Positions 23,272-34,800 of a DNA stretch of 64,000 bases are shown in pieces. Source of the DNA: Hyaloraphidium curvatum (Eukaryota > Monoblepharomycota > Hyaloraphidiomycetes > Hyaloraphidiales > Hyaloraphidiaceae). The stretch is taken from the NCBI GenBank assembly GCA_025558095.1, contig JAIVFI010000014.1, forward strand, positions 310,001-374,000, read 5' to 3'. The first letter of the stretch is position 1. Each line of letters opens with the position of its first letter. The notes beneath the pieces are model-generated. The model saw nothing but the letters and a program-made list of their open reading frames with translations. It did no database searches and was not told the origin of the DNA. The translations under genes and the position numbers were made by a program.

Positions 23272-24354
23272 ATGGCCGCACAGGCTGCCATGCACACCAA
23301 GATGAAGGAAGCTCCCGGCTTCATTGCAGCCCTGGATCAGAGCGGCGGGTCTACCCCCGGCGCGCTCAAGCTCGTTCGTTCACCCCCTCTTCAGTTCCGC
23401 GTGGCTCCAGTTCTGACCCACTCATCCAGTATGGCATTGCCGAATCTGAGTTCCACGGCGACGACAGCAAGATGTACGCACTAATGCATGCCATGCGCGT
23501 CCGTGTCATGTCTGCACCGACCTTCACGGGAGACAAAGTCATCGGAGCGATCCTTTTCGAGCGCACCATGGACGGAGATGTCAAGGGCACTCCCGTGCCG
23601 ACCTTCCTCTGGAACCGCGGGGTCGTGCCTTTCCTCAAGGTGGACAAGGGCCTCGAAGCAACCAAGGACGGAGTGCAATTGATGAAACCGATCCCCGGCC
23701 TCACGGAGCTGTGCCAGCGGGCGGCAAAGCTCGGAGTCTACGGCACCAAGATGCGTTCTGTAATCCACCAGGCGGGCGAGGGCATCGCGGCGTGCATCGC
23801 GCAGCAGTTTGAGTTTGCCGACGTCATCTCGCGCGCCGGCCTTGTCCCGATCATTGAGCCGGAGGTCTCGATAAAGGCCGTCGACAAGGCGGCTGCCGAG
23901 AAGCTCGTCCTCGCCGAGATAACCAAGCATCTCGACCGCCTGCCGGAGGACAAGCCCGTGATGCTCAAGCTCACGATCCCGACCGAGGCCAACCTGTACG
24001 AGCCACTCACCAAGCACCCTCGCGTCGTGCGCGTGGTCGCCCTCTCGGGAGGCTACAGTTGCCAAGATGCCTGGTGCGTCGACTGCATTGTGTCAGGTGC
24101 TCCGTGTCAGCTGATGTGGCCGATCCTCTAGCAAGGAGCTCTCGAGAAACGCGAACATGATCGCCAGCTTCTCGCGCGCGCTCCTCGAGACCCTCAAGGT
24201 GCAGATGAGCGACGCGGAGTTCAACGCGGCGATCGGCAAGGCGATCGGTGGGTTTCGCATACGGCGCACGTGTTCGGCGTGCGGAGGGGCTGACCGGGGA
24301 CTGCCAGACATGATCTACGACGCTTCCGTGAACAAGGCGTCAGGGAACTTGTAG
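23272..24354 (+). CDS. Fructose-bisphosphate aldolase, class I of the bacterial (FbaB-like) type
   Basis: This glycolytic enzyme cleaves fructose 1,6-bisphosphate through a Schiff-base Lys. The sequence resembles the firmicute-type class I aldolase: GFIAALDQSGGSTPGALKL, GAILFERTMDGD, KGVVPFLKVDKGL-like, LMKPIPGL, GTKMRS, GLVPIIEPEVSI, MLKLTIPTEANLY, VVALSGGYS and a final MIYDASVNKASGNL. It is not the usual fungal class II enzyme. Three introns are present. The join at about 24,072-24,131 gives GGYSCQDACKELSRNANMIA, the same length as bacterial homologues; the last joins KAI to DMIYDAS. Spliceosomal introns and eukaryotic neighbours argue against contamination. An ancient transfer is inferred. 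Confidence 0.92.
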
Positions 24355-24633
24355 ATGTTTGGGGCGGGAGGGATAGGAAATCGATCTTGGGATCCAAGGC
24401 GAGGTACCTCAAAGAAAGCGGCTACGGCCCCACCAGAGGTGTGCCGTCCGCTTGCAAGTGAGTTGTTTACAAATACAGACTGTGCTGCGCCGTCGCCAGT
24501 ATGTGCTCCGCGGGTCCCCTTGGTTATTTTGAGGCCCGGCTGTTCGCACTGGACAGTATAAGGACAATCGACGCCACACCATAGACCGAATGAGGGCAGC
24601 AAACCTCGTATATTGCAAGCCACAGCAATCAGA

Positions 24634-25000
24634 TCACGTCTCGGGGATCTCAATCTCTCCGCTTGCCACCTTCTCCGAGATGTCTTGCGGCGACTGGTCC
24701 CCGACGGTGCATCCACCAAAGTCGCAGGCGATCGAACAGGGCAACGCACGGAAAAGTAGAGGGCGACCTTCTTCTTCTCATCGATCGAAATCAGGGTTGC
24801 GCACTCTTGCAGCGACGCGAGGTTGAGGGGATCAAGGTGCGGAAAAGGCTGGTCATCGAGGAAGAGGCGGTAGCCGTCTCGAACTAGCTCGTGCGTCGTA
24901 GCTGCGGACGATGGAAAGAGAACGCGTAAGCAACTCATTTGGAACAAGAATCCACAGCAGATTTACTCACAGTGTCGGCCATGTCGCCCTTTCTTGGCAT
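24634..25000 (-). pseudogene. Unresolved coding remnant ending in a duplicate of the RPL12 last exon
   Basis: Reading the minus strand, a segment of about 28 codons ends in [20 protein letters not shown] and then a stop at 24,634. It nearly duplicates the last coding exon of the RPL12 gene 0.8 kb away. Upstream lies a second open stretch, LVRDGYRLFLDDQPFPHLDP through IDEKKKVALYFS, which I cannot assign to a family. A possible first exon ATG-GCC-GAC-ACT followed by GTGAGT lies near 24,970. It may be an RPL12-derived pseudogene fragment, or a small gene whose 3' end was captured from RPL12. The interval 25,000-25,433 shows nothing else I recognise. Confidence 0.45.
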
Positions 25001-25433
25001 CGATCGGCTTTGCCCGCGGCGGGGAGTTGGGTGGCGATCTGGGGCGTGCGGCGCGCCAGATGGGCTCAAACGCCTCCAGTTCGCGCGAAAATGGAATGGA
25101 AAACATACCTGCGGCGTGCGCGAGGCGAATCAGAACCGGTTGAGCCGTCGTCGTGGTGTCGCGGGCCCGCGGGTTCCGAGGCGGCAAGGTGAGCCCAGCG
25201 AAGGAGATCCGGGCCAGCGCACCATCACCTTATCGGATCGTTCTCCATTGCGTCGCCTCTCGGCGGTCACGAGCCCTGCGCTCGATGGGAAGCCGTGACG
25301 GGGCTGCCGCAAAGTCCGACCCCACCGTGGACGTGAAGATCGACGCCTCAACATCGCGTACCGCGCCGGAGTCCTCATTGAAGAGTCAAGCGAATGAGAG
25401 CAATGTACAAGGATTCTGTATTGCAACAACTGC

Positions 25434-26404
25434 TCATTTGTCGGGAATCTCAATCTCCCCACTTGCCACCTTCTCGGAAATGTCCTGCGGCGACTGGCCC
25501 TCGACGGTGCACCCGACGGCTGTGTTGGAAGAAACCTGCGTCAGAATCAAGCCACAGAAGAGCAAACGGGCAACACGTGCAGAATGCCGTCCCCAAAATC
25601 TCCCTAACAGTGCCCCTCATCTCCTTCGCCATCGACTTTGACCGCATCTTCCGCGCGACCTCGATGATCTCGTTCAGGGTCAGGTTGCCGCTGTGTTTGA
25701 CTGCGCCGCGTCAGCAACCCTAACCCGCACGGGCAGCAGGTCAACCCACTGTTCTTCTCCTTCTTCTTATCCCGCGGCGGCTCCTTGAGCGCCTTGATCA
25801 CGAGCGAGCTGGCCGAGGGCACGACCTCGATCTGGGCCTGACGGTTCTGGATGATGAGCTTGACCGTCACCCGGAGCCCCTTCCAGTCCTGCGTGGCCTT
25901 GGCAATGTCGTCGCCGACCTTCTTCGGCGACTGCGGTCGTGAAAGACGGGGTGGGGGGGTTTCCCTGGTGAGTGGCCGTCCTCGTCCGCGTTGCCGGCAT
26001 GCGACCCACCAGACCGAGCGGGCCGATCTTCGGGGCCAATGCGGAACCACCGGGTGCTTCACCGCCGGTGGTCCGGAGCATGACTGGGGAGAGGTGCAGT
26101 GCGGTGCGGGAAAGAGGTGGGGAGAGGGGATAGGGGTGGGAGAAATCGTCGGTGAGCCCATGATGTCCTCCGGCAGCAGCCTCCAAGCCCAGAATAGCCG
26201 TCCAATGATGCGTCGATACGGAATGCGGCCGACCGTAGGCCCTTCCGCAGCCCCAAGATGCCCCAGGTGTGCCGGAGAAGCGCGGTACGGAGCATGTCCG
26301 CGGGACCACCTCCAGCTCCGCATCGCCCCCGCCCGCCCCTCCCATCCCCTCCAGATGTGCTGCTCACCAGTCTTGATCTCATTGGCGTCGGCCTTCGGCG
26401 GCAT
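25434..26404 (-). CDS. Cytosolic 60S ribosomal protein L12 (uL11)
   Basis: This protein is part of the GTPase-associated centre of the large subunit. Exon 1 encodes [12 protein letters not shown], exon 2 [20 protein letters not shown], exon 3 [20 protein letters not shown] through [15 protein letters not shown], exon 4 [20 protein letters not shown] to REILGTAF, and the last exon [18 protein letters not shown] ending EIPDK. All but one join use GT-AG. The last intron makes the expected GTAFSVGC only if it begins with GC (T|GCACGT) and ends CAACACAG, so a GC-AG intron is inferred. The long intron 1 (about 270 nt) is unusual here; early ribosomal protein introns are often long. Confidence 0.95.
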
Positions 26405-26820
26405 CGCGGCGTCGGCTGTCAGAAGGTGGTTAGCGTCGGTTCGACTTCTCGTGCCCAACCCCGCCCGATATCCAGAGATGAAGAACCACGCCCACGCCAG
26501 GGCACGAACGGCGAGCAATGGCCGCGAGTTCGGTCTCCAACACGCGCCACAGCCACGATGGCCGCCGAGCACGCCAGCAGCGAGCTGCTCCAGAGAACCG
26601 GTCGGAGGAGACCTGCCCTCCAGTCCCCGGCGACCGCCACTGCCAGCCGACCGAAGCTCCTCGGTTCCCGAAACACCCCGCCCAATGCCCACGATGCTCA
26701 CGAAGTCAGGAAGGCCGTGGGAGAGGAGTCGGGACGCGCGAGATGCGGGGCTACAACACACGCTGTGAACCTTCGAGTTTCCGGTAAAGGGTTACGCGCA
26801 TTTGCCTTCCCCCTTTCGCA
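26405..26820. other. Shared upstream region of RPL12 and uL10m
   Basis: About 415 bases separate two divergent ribosomal-protein genes, so it probably contains both promoters. No ORF of interest or clear promoter motif was recognised by eye. Confidence 0.5.
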
Positions 26821-27649
26821 ATGCGACTACCGCCGACGGCGTCCTTTGTCCGGCACTGTGGGTCTTCTCTTTCCGCTTTCCATCTTTCCAGCTCACGCGA
26901 TGCCCGATGCGACGCGCGCCCGGTCGCCGATTCGCTGCCGCGCCGGCCCCTTCCCTCTCCCCGACGCCCCAGATGCCACGGTCAACGGCCGCATCTCTTC
27001 CGAGCGGGCGCAGCAGCTCCTCGCTACGCCGCGGCTCAACCGCAGCTCCCGCCCCTTCCCCACGGACAAGGTGTTCAAGTACGAGGTGTACTCGGAGCTG
27101 CTCGCGAACCGCGAGGTCTTCCTCGTGCAGCGCATGAACATGGGGATCCGGGACTGGGCGGCGTTCCGGGCATCGTGCGAAAAGGACAGCTTCCGGGCGC
27201 AGGTGGTGCAGACCAAGATATTCCGGGCGCTGCTGCGGGACGAGGCCAAGGCCGGCCGGCCCGAGCTGGTGGAGCTGGAGCCGTTCCTGTACGGGTCCAT
27301 CGCGGCGGTCGCAGCGAGCCCCGGGCCGGAACAGGTCGGGGAGAGCCTGGTGCGGCTGCTGAAGATCCTGAACGCGGACAGGAAGGCGCTGCTGCTGGGC
27401 GGCAAGATCGACTCGGGGGTCTACTCCACCGACGAGATCCTGCGCATATCGAAGCTGCCGCCCATCGCGGACATGAGGGCCGAGCTGCTCGGTGTTTTGG
27501 AGCAACCGGCGAGGAAGCTACTGGAGCTGCTGGGGACCCAGCAGGGCCAGGTCGTGGCGCTGCTGAACCAGCACACGGCGTCGACGGGGTACCAGCTCGG
27601 CAAGATCCTCGAGATGCAGGAGGAGCGGCTGAAGGGGCAGGCATCCTGA
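26821..27649 (+). CDS. Mitochondrial large-subunit ribosomal protein uL10m
   Basis: The protein resembles mitochondrial L10. The core runs from KVFKYEVYSELLANREVFLV through FLVQRMNMGIRDWAAFR, QTKIFRALLRDEAK, LEPFLYGSIAAVA, LLLGGKIDSGVYSTDEILRI to the Gln/Leu-rich C-terminal helix ending ERLKGQAS. Two starts are possible. The ATG at 26,900 opens the long exon directly. The ATG at 26,821 gives MRLPPTASFVRH and splices through a 34-nt intron in frame to HAMPDATRARS, which would form a basic presequence. I favour the longer form because the product should be imported, but the intron is unusually short. Confidence 0.75.
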
Positions 27650-27672
27650 AACCGCCATCCGATGTAACGGGG

Positions 27673-28514
27673 TCATCGGGGGGGCACGCGGTGCTGGATC
27701 GATTTTGGGTCCGGCACGCGGAGGTCGACGAGCCTGGTGTACGCGTCAGCGGGTTGGCGGCCGCGAACACGATTCCAATGACGGAAACGCACCCGGAGAG
27801 GAATCCCGCCAGGGTCTGGAGCCTGCGCTCCATCTGGGGCACCTCGGCCAGCGGGACGTGCGGGGCCACGGCCTCGATGACCCAGTACCGCGGGTCCAGG
27901 ACCGTCGTCGCGTCCACGTTCATCGGCTTCAGCACCTGCGGGCGGTTTGGACGGGCAGACGCAGTTCAGGCCCTCGTCCGCAGAGAGCCAAGGCCTCGGA
28001 AACGCACCCTATAGGTCTGCGTGACGGTGACCCTGATCACGTAGTCCCACGTGAACGCGTAGCCCCTCCTCGTAAAGTCGAACATGTACTTGAAACCGAG
28101 GGCGGCGACGAGCTCGAAGACGCGGCCCTTTACGGCGGCCGAGGCCACGGCGCGGACCACGCAGGCGGGGTTGCGCGGGTCCGGGTTGCCGTACGACGAC
28201 ATGCGCCACTCGCGGGCATTGAAGTCGAGCACGCGCTCGTGCGTGCGCGAGTCGATGACCGACGAGCGCAGCCGCAGCATGGTGTCCTCCAGGCGTGCCC
28301 CCTCCTCCCTCTGCGCGGGGGCCGCGGGCACGAAGACGGCCTCGTGCTCCTCGAAGTCCGGACTGCCGAGCACGCCGCGCCGCACGTCGCCGCACAGCGC
28401 GACGAGGCGGTCGAGCAGGACGGCGAGCGCGCCGTCCCCGACCAGCCCGTACAGCGAGCACTCGACGGAGGCCGTGCTCCCGGCGGCACCCGACGCCGAT
28501 GCGGGCTGCGCCAT
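27673..28514 (-). CDS. Mediator complex subunit 18 (MED18/Srb5-like)
   Basis: This is a Mediator head-module subunit that bridges activators and RNA polymerase II. The start MAQPASASGAAG precedes VECSLYGLVGDGALAVLLDRL, the usual MED18 opening. Middle motifs are EHEAVFVPAAP and SSYGNPDPRN; FKYMFDFTRRGYAFTWDYVIRVTVTQTYR is the characteristic beta-sheet segment. A phase-0 intron joins QTYR to VLKPMNVDATT, and a second joins FLSG to LVDLRVPDPKS. The C-terminal WVIEAVAPHVPLAEVPQMER fits the family. The 3' end is 23 bases from the uL10m stop on the opposite strand. Confidence 0.8.
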
Positions 28515-28656
28515 CGTGGGACCGCGGTGGCGGTGGTGACCGCGAGACACGCGAGAGCGCTGGAGGACGCGTCTCAGAGAGTGATGACTCAGAGGTCGCC
28601 CGCGCGGCCGCGCGTGTCCGATTCGTTGCGGCAGGCACCCCGCGCCACACGTCGAG

Positions 28657-30384
28657 ATGCGCGTGCCGTTCGCCGTTCTTCTCCCCGCGGTTCGGCCGCT
28701 CGCCGCGCTCCCGCGATGCGCCGCGCGCGCCCCGCTGGCCGAACTACGCGCGTCGCCGGCCGCCGCCGCGCGCCGCCCGGGACTCCGCGCGTTCGCCGCC
28801 GCCGCGCACCTTCCGCCCCGGACCGCCCCCCGCGGCGCGTTGTTCTCGGGCCTCCCGGTGCTGCGGGCCCCGTATGCGCGCCCGTGGGCCCCCAGGCTGC
28901 CCGGCAAGGCCGCCGCCACATCGCAGCTCGCGCGGCTGGCCACCGCCGCACACGCGGGCTCCGGGCACGGCACGCCCCCGCCCGTCGTCGGGTACTGGCT
29001 GCTGGCAAACGCCGCGCTCGTCTTCGGCATCGTGGTGCTCGGCGGCATCACGCGGCTCACCGAGTCGGGCCTGTCAATCACAGAGTGGAACCTGATCCGC
29101 GGCATGAAGTGGCCGAGCAGCGAGGACGAGTGGAACGAGGAGTGGCGCAAGTACAAGGAGACGCCCGAGTACAAGATGTGGGCCGCCTGCTCCAGCCGGG
29201 GCGACTCGGAAGTGAACACCCCGAACCCGCCCGCCCAGCCTGAACCACAGCATGAGCTTGAACGAGTTCAAGTCCATCTTCTTCTACGAGTGGGCACATC
29301 GGATGTGGGGCCGCTTCATCGGAGCTTTCTTCATCCTCCCGGCCGGCTACTTCCTCGCCCGGGGCCACCTGCCTGGCTCGACAAAGTGGCGGGTCCTGGA
29401 GATTGGCGCCCTGATCGGCTTCCAGGTCGGTCGCTCCCTGTGCGTGCTCCTCGACCCCGTCTCATCGCCGTCGCTCCTCCCTCCTCCCAGGGCGCGCTGG
29501 GCTGGTACATGGTCAAGTCGGGCCTGGACGAGCAGCACCTCGAGAGCCGCCCGATCAACACGCCCCGCGTCAGCCAGTACCGCCTCGCCGCCCACCTGGG
29601 CACCGCCTTTGTCGTATATGCCGCGTCCGTGATGGAGGGGCTGCGGATCCTGCGGGACAACAAGCCGCCCGATGTCCTCAAGGTGAACTTCTCACTTCCG
29701 CTAACCAGTTACGTCCCTGACTCGGCGCCTCAGAACATCGCGAGGGCGATATCCAACCCGCAGCTCTCTAGCTTCGCCCGCGCCTCGAGGTTCACTGCCG
29801 CGCTCACGTTCATAACCGTCCTGTCAGGTGAGGTGGCCCGCGGTCGCCAGCACGAAGGTGTCACTCACAACCGCTCTCTCGCGCAGGTGCCTTTGTCGCC
29901 GGCCTCGACGCCGGGCTGGTCTACAACGAGTGGCCTTGGATGGGCGGGCGCATCGTGCCGAGCGACCTCCTGGGGCTCACCGAGGTCGCCGAGAAGGAGG
30001 GGCGGGACTACCCGGCGTGGAGAAACTTCTTGGAGAACCCTTCGGCGGTGCAGTTTGACCACAGGATGCTGGTGGGTGGCAGCGCGCCTCGACTTGCCCG
30101 ACACTGTCCCTGAACGGCGCTCTACCGACGACCAGGCGTACACAACCCTGACCACCGTCTCCGCGCTGTGGCTCTACTCGCGGCGCCTGCCGCTGCCCCG
30201 CAACGTGCGGATCGCCGTCAACTCCCTCGTCGCCGTCGCGTACCTCCAGGCCACACTCGGCATAACCACCCTCCTCTACCTCGTCCCCGTGGAGCTGGCG
30301 TCGGCGCACCAGGCCGGGTCGCTTACGCTCTGGACCGTGGCCCTCTACCTCGCCCACGCGATGAAGCGGCTGCCCGTCAAGTAG
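28657..30384 (+). CDS. COX15: Haem A synthase COX15
   Basis: This inner mitochondrial membrane monooxygenase converts haem O to haem A for cytochrome oxidase. The N-terminus ([20 protein letters not shown] and about 90 more Ala/Arg-rich residues) looks like a long mitochondrial presequence. The membrane core includes [107 protein letters not shown] and the final [20 protein letters not shown], which hold the conserved haem-ligating His residues. Four or five introns interrupt it. It is head-to-head with MED18 (142 bases between starts). Confidence 0.95.
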   Translation: MRVPFAVLLPAVRPLAALPRCAARAPLAELRASPAAAARRPGLRAFAAAAHLPPRTAPRGALFSGLPVLRAPYARPWAPRLPGKAAATSQLARLATAAHAGSGHGTPPPVVGYWLLANAALVFGIVVLGGITRLTESGLSITEWNLIRGMKWPSSEDEWNEEWRKYKETPEYKMWAACSSRGDSEVNTPNPPAQPEPQHELERVQVHLLLRVGTSDVGPLHRSFLHPPGRLLPRPGPPAWLDKVAGPGDWRPDRLPGRSLPVRAPRPRLIAVAPPSSQGALGWYMVKSGLDEQHLESRPINTPRVSQYRLAAHLGTAFVVYAASVMEGLRILRDNKPPDVLKVNFSLPLTSYVPDSAPQNIARAISNPQLSSFARASRFTAALTFITVLSGEVARGRQHEGVTHNRSLAQVPLSPASTPGWSTTSGLGWAGASCRATSWGSPRSPRRRGGTTRRGETSWRTLRRCSLTTGCWWVAARLDLPDTVPERRSTDDQAYTTLTTVSALWLYSRRLPLPRNVRIAVNSLVAVAYLQATLGITTLLYLVPVELASAHQAGSLTLWTVALYLAHAMKRLPVK

Positions 30385-30438
30385 TCCGCGACGATAGATG
30401 TCCGCCGATAGAGCAGAAGAAGAGACCCTCATTCCCAA

Positions 30439-31523
30439 TCACTTTTTGATCGCCTTGGCCGGCTTGCTCGCTCCGAGCTTCGCCACCTCCGCCGCATAGC
30501 CTCCAAAGTCGAACTCCTCCCCGAGCGCCTCGGCCAGCTGCCGCCGCTTCTCCTCCTCCTTCTGGAGCAGCCGGCCCACCAGCTTCTCCTGCTGCTCGGC
30601 GTCCCGCGGCTTGTTGTGCCGCTCCCGCTGGAGCTTCTGCCACGGGATCTTGGAGAACTTGCGGTCCGCGCCCTTCCACAGCTCGGGGTGGACCTTGGAC
30701 GGCTCGACGACATGGCCTGAAGGACGCGGGTCAGATGCTGCGAGGGCGCCAAGAGCTTCGCGTCGGCTCACATTTGAGGAGGTGCCCAAAGAGGAGGTAG
30801 TTGTCCATCGTCTCGGCCACGATCTTGGCGACCTCGGCACTCTTGAACTCGAGGAAGGCGTAGTGCTTGGAGCGCCCCGTCTGACGAAGGCACGACGTGT
30901 AAGCGGAATCCACCAGCGCGAAAGAGACGCGGCCCGACCTTCTTGTTCCTCGAAAGCCGAATATGGGTGATCTCGCCAAACTGCGCAAAGTACTCCTTCA
31001 TCTGCTCCTCATAGAAGCCGTGCGGGATCCTGCCGAGGTAGATGACGCCGGGTGTGGTCTGGGGAGCGGCATCAACGGGAATTCCGAATCAGCTGCGCGG
31101 GCTGCGCACCGAAGCGGACGATCCGAGGGACTTGATCCGCTTCTGCAGCTTCTCCTCGTCCTCGGGATCGAGGGCGATCGCGTCCGGCTCCTTGGCGGGC
31201 TCCACATCTTGCTGCTTCTTGGCTTTTGCAGCCTTTGCCTTTGCCTTGGGTGCTTCCTCGGGCTGAACATCCTTGGGCGCCCTCTTCGTCGGTTTCGGGC
31301 CCTCCGAGACCGTGCCGCCGGCGGTTTTGCGGGCCTTGGCGGCCCCTTTTGCTTCTCCGGCAGCGGCTACAGGTTCGGCGGGGGCGGTCTTTGCCGGCTT
31401 CCCCCTCTTCGCGGGGCCGGGGGCGGCCTCCTCGCCGGCCGCAGCGGACGATGCAACGGCCCTCTTGCGCTTCAGGGTCTGAGCCGGCGCCCCGTCGCCC
31501 GAGCGTGCGCGTTTCCCGTCCAT
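30439..31523 (-). CDS. Nucleolar RRM protein, NOP15/NIFK-like
   Basis: This RNA-binding protein is likely to act in 60S subunit assembly. The N-terminal third ([11 protein letters not shown] onward) is Lys/Ala/Pro-rich and nucleolar-like. The RRM begins [20 protein letters not shown], with RNP2 VIYLGR and RNP1 HYAFLEFK; an intron falls inside it. The C-terminal stretch [20 protein letters not shown] followed by basic helices is characteristic of NOP15/NIFK proteins. The ending is SKPAKAIKK. It is convergent with COX15 (54 bases between stops) and divergent from CRM1. Confidence 0.87.
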
Positions 31524-31804
31524 TTCGAATTTGTTGTTTGCTTGATCGGCCTAGACTTTTCCCTTGTCGACCGATCTCTCCACGGAAAATCCGCCTTAGG
31601 TGGGACCTTGCGCACGAAGTTGTGCTCCACGTCCCGACCGCTCTTTGCACGCGATTGCCGACGCGGTCGGGCCGGAAACTTCGCCCGCGCACCGCCGCGG
31701 AGACTTTGGCACGGACGCGGGGCCGAGCGGGCCGCGACTAGCTGCCTGGTCGCGAGAGGGCGCCGACCGTAGCCGCGGGCCGCTCTGCTCGCGCGCCGAA
31801 CATT

Positions 31805-34800
31805 ATGGTCATGCTGTCTTCGGCTGCAGCGCCCGCAGCCAATGGCGCGTCGCCGCTGGTCGCCCAGGGCACCGCCCTAATGGCCAGCTTGGAGGGCGGA
31901 CAGGATCTGGACGTCGGGGTGCTTGACAGCGTTGTGTCGACCTTCTACAGCGGGAGGAATGCGGAGGCGAGTCGACCTGCCGACGGCGTGGAAGGAGGTC
32001 CCGAGGGCGCTAGAGAACGCCCCGGGGCCGTCCCGACCTCGCCGACCGCGCGGACCGGCTCTGACGCCCGACGCCCCGCACGCCTCAGGACCAGAAGCTC
32101 GCGGGGAACATCCTGACGCAGTTCCAGGAACATCCGGAATCGTGGTCAAAGGTCGACAAGGTCCTGGAGACGTCGCGGGTGGACGCCACCAAGGTCGGTG
32201 GGCTGCGCGCGACGGTGCCGAACGTCGGTTGAACCTTGGTCCTCCGACGCCCCTCAAGTTCATCGCGCTCCAGATCCTGGAGAACCTGATCAAGACGCGG
32301 TGGAAGATCTTGCCTCCGCCGCAGCGCACAGGTCGGTGGCGGCTTCCATGGGCGCGCGTTGCGGGGTGGTGAACCGGCTGCCTTTCCAGGCATTCGGGAG
32401 TTCATCGTGAACGTGATCATCAAGCACTCCGCGGACGACGAGTCGCTGCACAAGCAGAGGACGTACCTCAGCAAGCTGAACATGGTCCTGGTCCAGATCC
32501 TGAAGCAGGAGTGGCCTCACAACTGGCCGGACTTTATTCCTTCGATCGTGGCATCCAGCAAGGCCAATCTCTCCCTCTGCGAGAACAACATGGCCATCCT
32601 CAAGCTCTTGAGGTGCGCTTGCAACGGCGCGGCGGCGTGAGCGGTGGTCTGACGGCCTTTTGTCCAGCGAGGAGATCTTTGACTTTTCGGCCGAGCAAAT
32701 GACTCAGCAGAAGACGAAGAACCTGAAGCAGCAGATGTGCGGGGAGTTTTCTGAGATCTTCACGCTTTGTCACGCCGTTTTGGACAAGGCGACGAAGCCG
32801 AGCCTCATCCGCGCGACGCTGGAAACGCTGTTGCGGTTCCTCAACTGGATCCCCCTCGGCTACATCTTCGAGACCAACATCGTCGAAGTGCTGCACAACC
32901 GGGTTCGTGTGGTGCCGTGGCGCAGTCTTCCTTTGTGCTGACCGCCTGCTCCCAGTTCTTCAGCGTACCCGCGTTCCGCAACGTGACGTTGAAGTGCCTC
33001 ACAGAGATCGGGTCGCTTGCGGTGCCGGAGCAATACGAACCGCAGTTCGTGGTCCTCTACGAAATGGTCATCACCAGCATCATGAAGACGATTCCCGTCC
33101 AGACCGGTTGGTGTTCGGCAGGCTTCTGTTGCCTTTAGGGTCTTGACAGGCGTGCCACCAGACCTTGCAGACATCTACGAGAACGCGAACGACGACGACC
33201 AGCAGTTCATTCAGAACCTGGGCTTGTTCCTCACGTCCTTTTTCTCGCAACATCTCGCCACTGTGGAGGGCAAGGGCAACAACGAGCTGCTCATCAACGG
33301 CCACTGGTACCTACTCCGCATAACGTTGGTCAAGGAGCGCGAGGTGTTCAAGGTCTGCCTGGACTACTGGTACACTTTCGTGGGTTCCCCATCCTCGGGT
33401 GGACGCGGTGCCTCGCTCACTCGCTTGCTTCCCTCCAGGTGCAGAAGCTGTACGAAGAGTGCCAGAATGTTCCCCTCGGCGACATTCCCCTCCTGAACCT
33501 CACCCCCGGTGCGCTCGCTCCTTCCAGCATCCTCTCCAGTCTGCCGGTCCGCCGCAACCGCTACATCAACATCCTCTCAGCATTGCGGACTGCGTTCATC
33601 GAGCGGATGGTCAAACCCGAGGAGGTGCTGATCGTCGAGAACGACGAGGGCGAGATCGTCAGGGAGTTTGTCAAGGAGAGCGACACGATCCAGATCTACA
33701 AGTCCATGAAGGACGTGCTGGTGTTCTTGACGCATCTCGACAGCGACAACATGGAGAGCATCATGTTGGACAAGCTCAACAAGCAGGTCGACGGTTCCGA
33801 ATGGGGTTGGGAGCGGTTGAACCAGTGTGTATCCTTTTCGCAGTGCTGTTGCGGCTGTCCACTCAATCTCGTGTCTTTCCAGGCTTTGCTGGGCGATTGG
33901 GTCGATCAGCGGCGCGATGCCCGAGGATGTTGAGAAGCGCTTCCTTGTGACAGTCATCAAGGAGTTGCTCGGGCTGTGCGAGATGAAGCGCGGCAAGGAC
34001 AACAAGGCCGTCGTCGCCAGCAACATCATGTACATCGTCGGCCAGTATCCTCGCTTCCTGAAGGCACACTGGAAGTTCCTGAAGACCGTCGTCAACAAGC
34101 TTTTCGAATTCATGCACGAGACCCACGAAGGTTCGGAATGAGCTTGGGCTGCGACACGAAGGGAATCTCACTCTCGGACTTTTCGTGGACAGGTGTCCAA
34201 GACATGGCATGCGATACATTCATCAAGATCGCACAAAAGTGCAAGCGCCACTTCGTCATGCAGCAGGCCGGGGAGGTCCAACCGTACATCGAGGAGATCC
34301 TCACGACGATCGATCAGATCACCTCGGACCTCGCACCGCAGCAGGTGCACACCTTCTACGAGGCCGTGGGCTACATGATTTCCGCGCAGCCGCACAAGAT
34401 TCAGCAGGAGCGGCTGATCATCAAGCTCATGGAGCTGCCCAACGTCGCCTGGGACAACCTGATCGCTCAGGCGGCGCGGGATATCGGCGTGCTCAACAAC
34501 CCCGACAACTTGAAGGTCCTGGGCAACATTCTCAAGACGAACGTTTCCGCGTGCACCTCCGTCGGGGCACCTTTCATCGTCCAGCTCGGCCGCATCTACA
34601 TGGACATGCTCAGCCTGTACAAGGCTGTGAGCACCCTGGTCTCGCAGGAATGTGCCGAGAAGGGCGCGATCGCGACGCGGACTCCTAGGGTTCGGCAGCT
34701 CCGGACGATCAAGAAGGAGGTCCTGAAACTCATCGAGACCTACGTGGCCCGCGCGGACGACCTCCGGACTGTGATGGACAATATGATCCAACCGTTGTTG

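Noticed and set aside
23272-24354. Bacterial contamination as the source of the aldolase gene
   Set aside because: Three GT-AG introns are needed for the protein and the flanking genes are clearly eukaryotic.
25604-26761. A 385-codon minus-strand frame over RPL12
   Set aside because: It runs through RPL12 introns; conserved pieces appear only where it overlaps RPL12 exons.
28295-29095. Plus-strand Arg/Pro-rich frame over the MED18-COX15 border
   Set aside because: It crosses two real genes in the wrong frame; composition typical of shadows.
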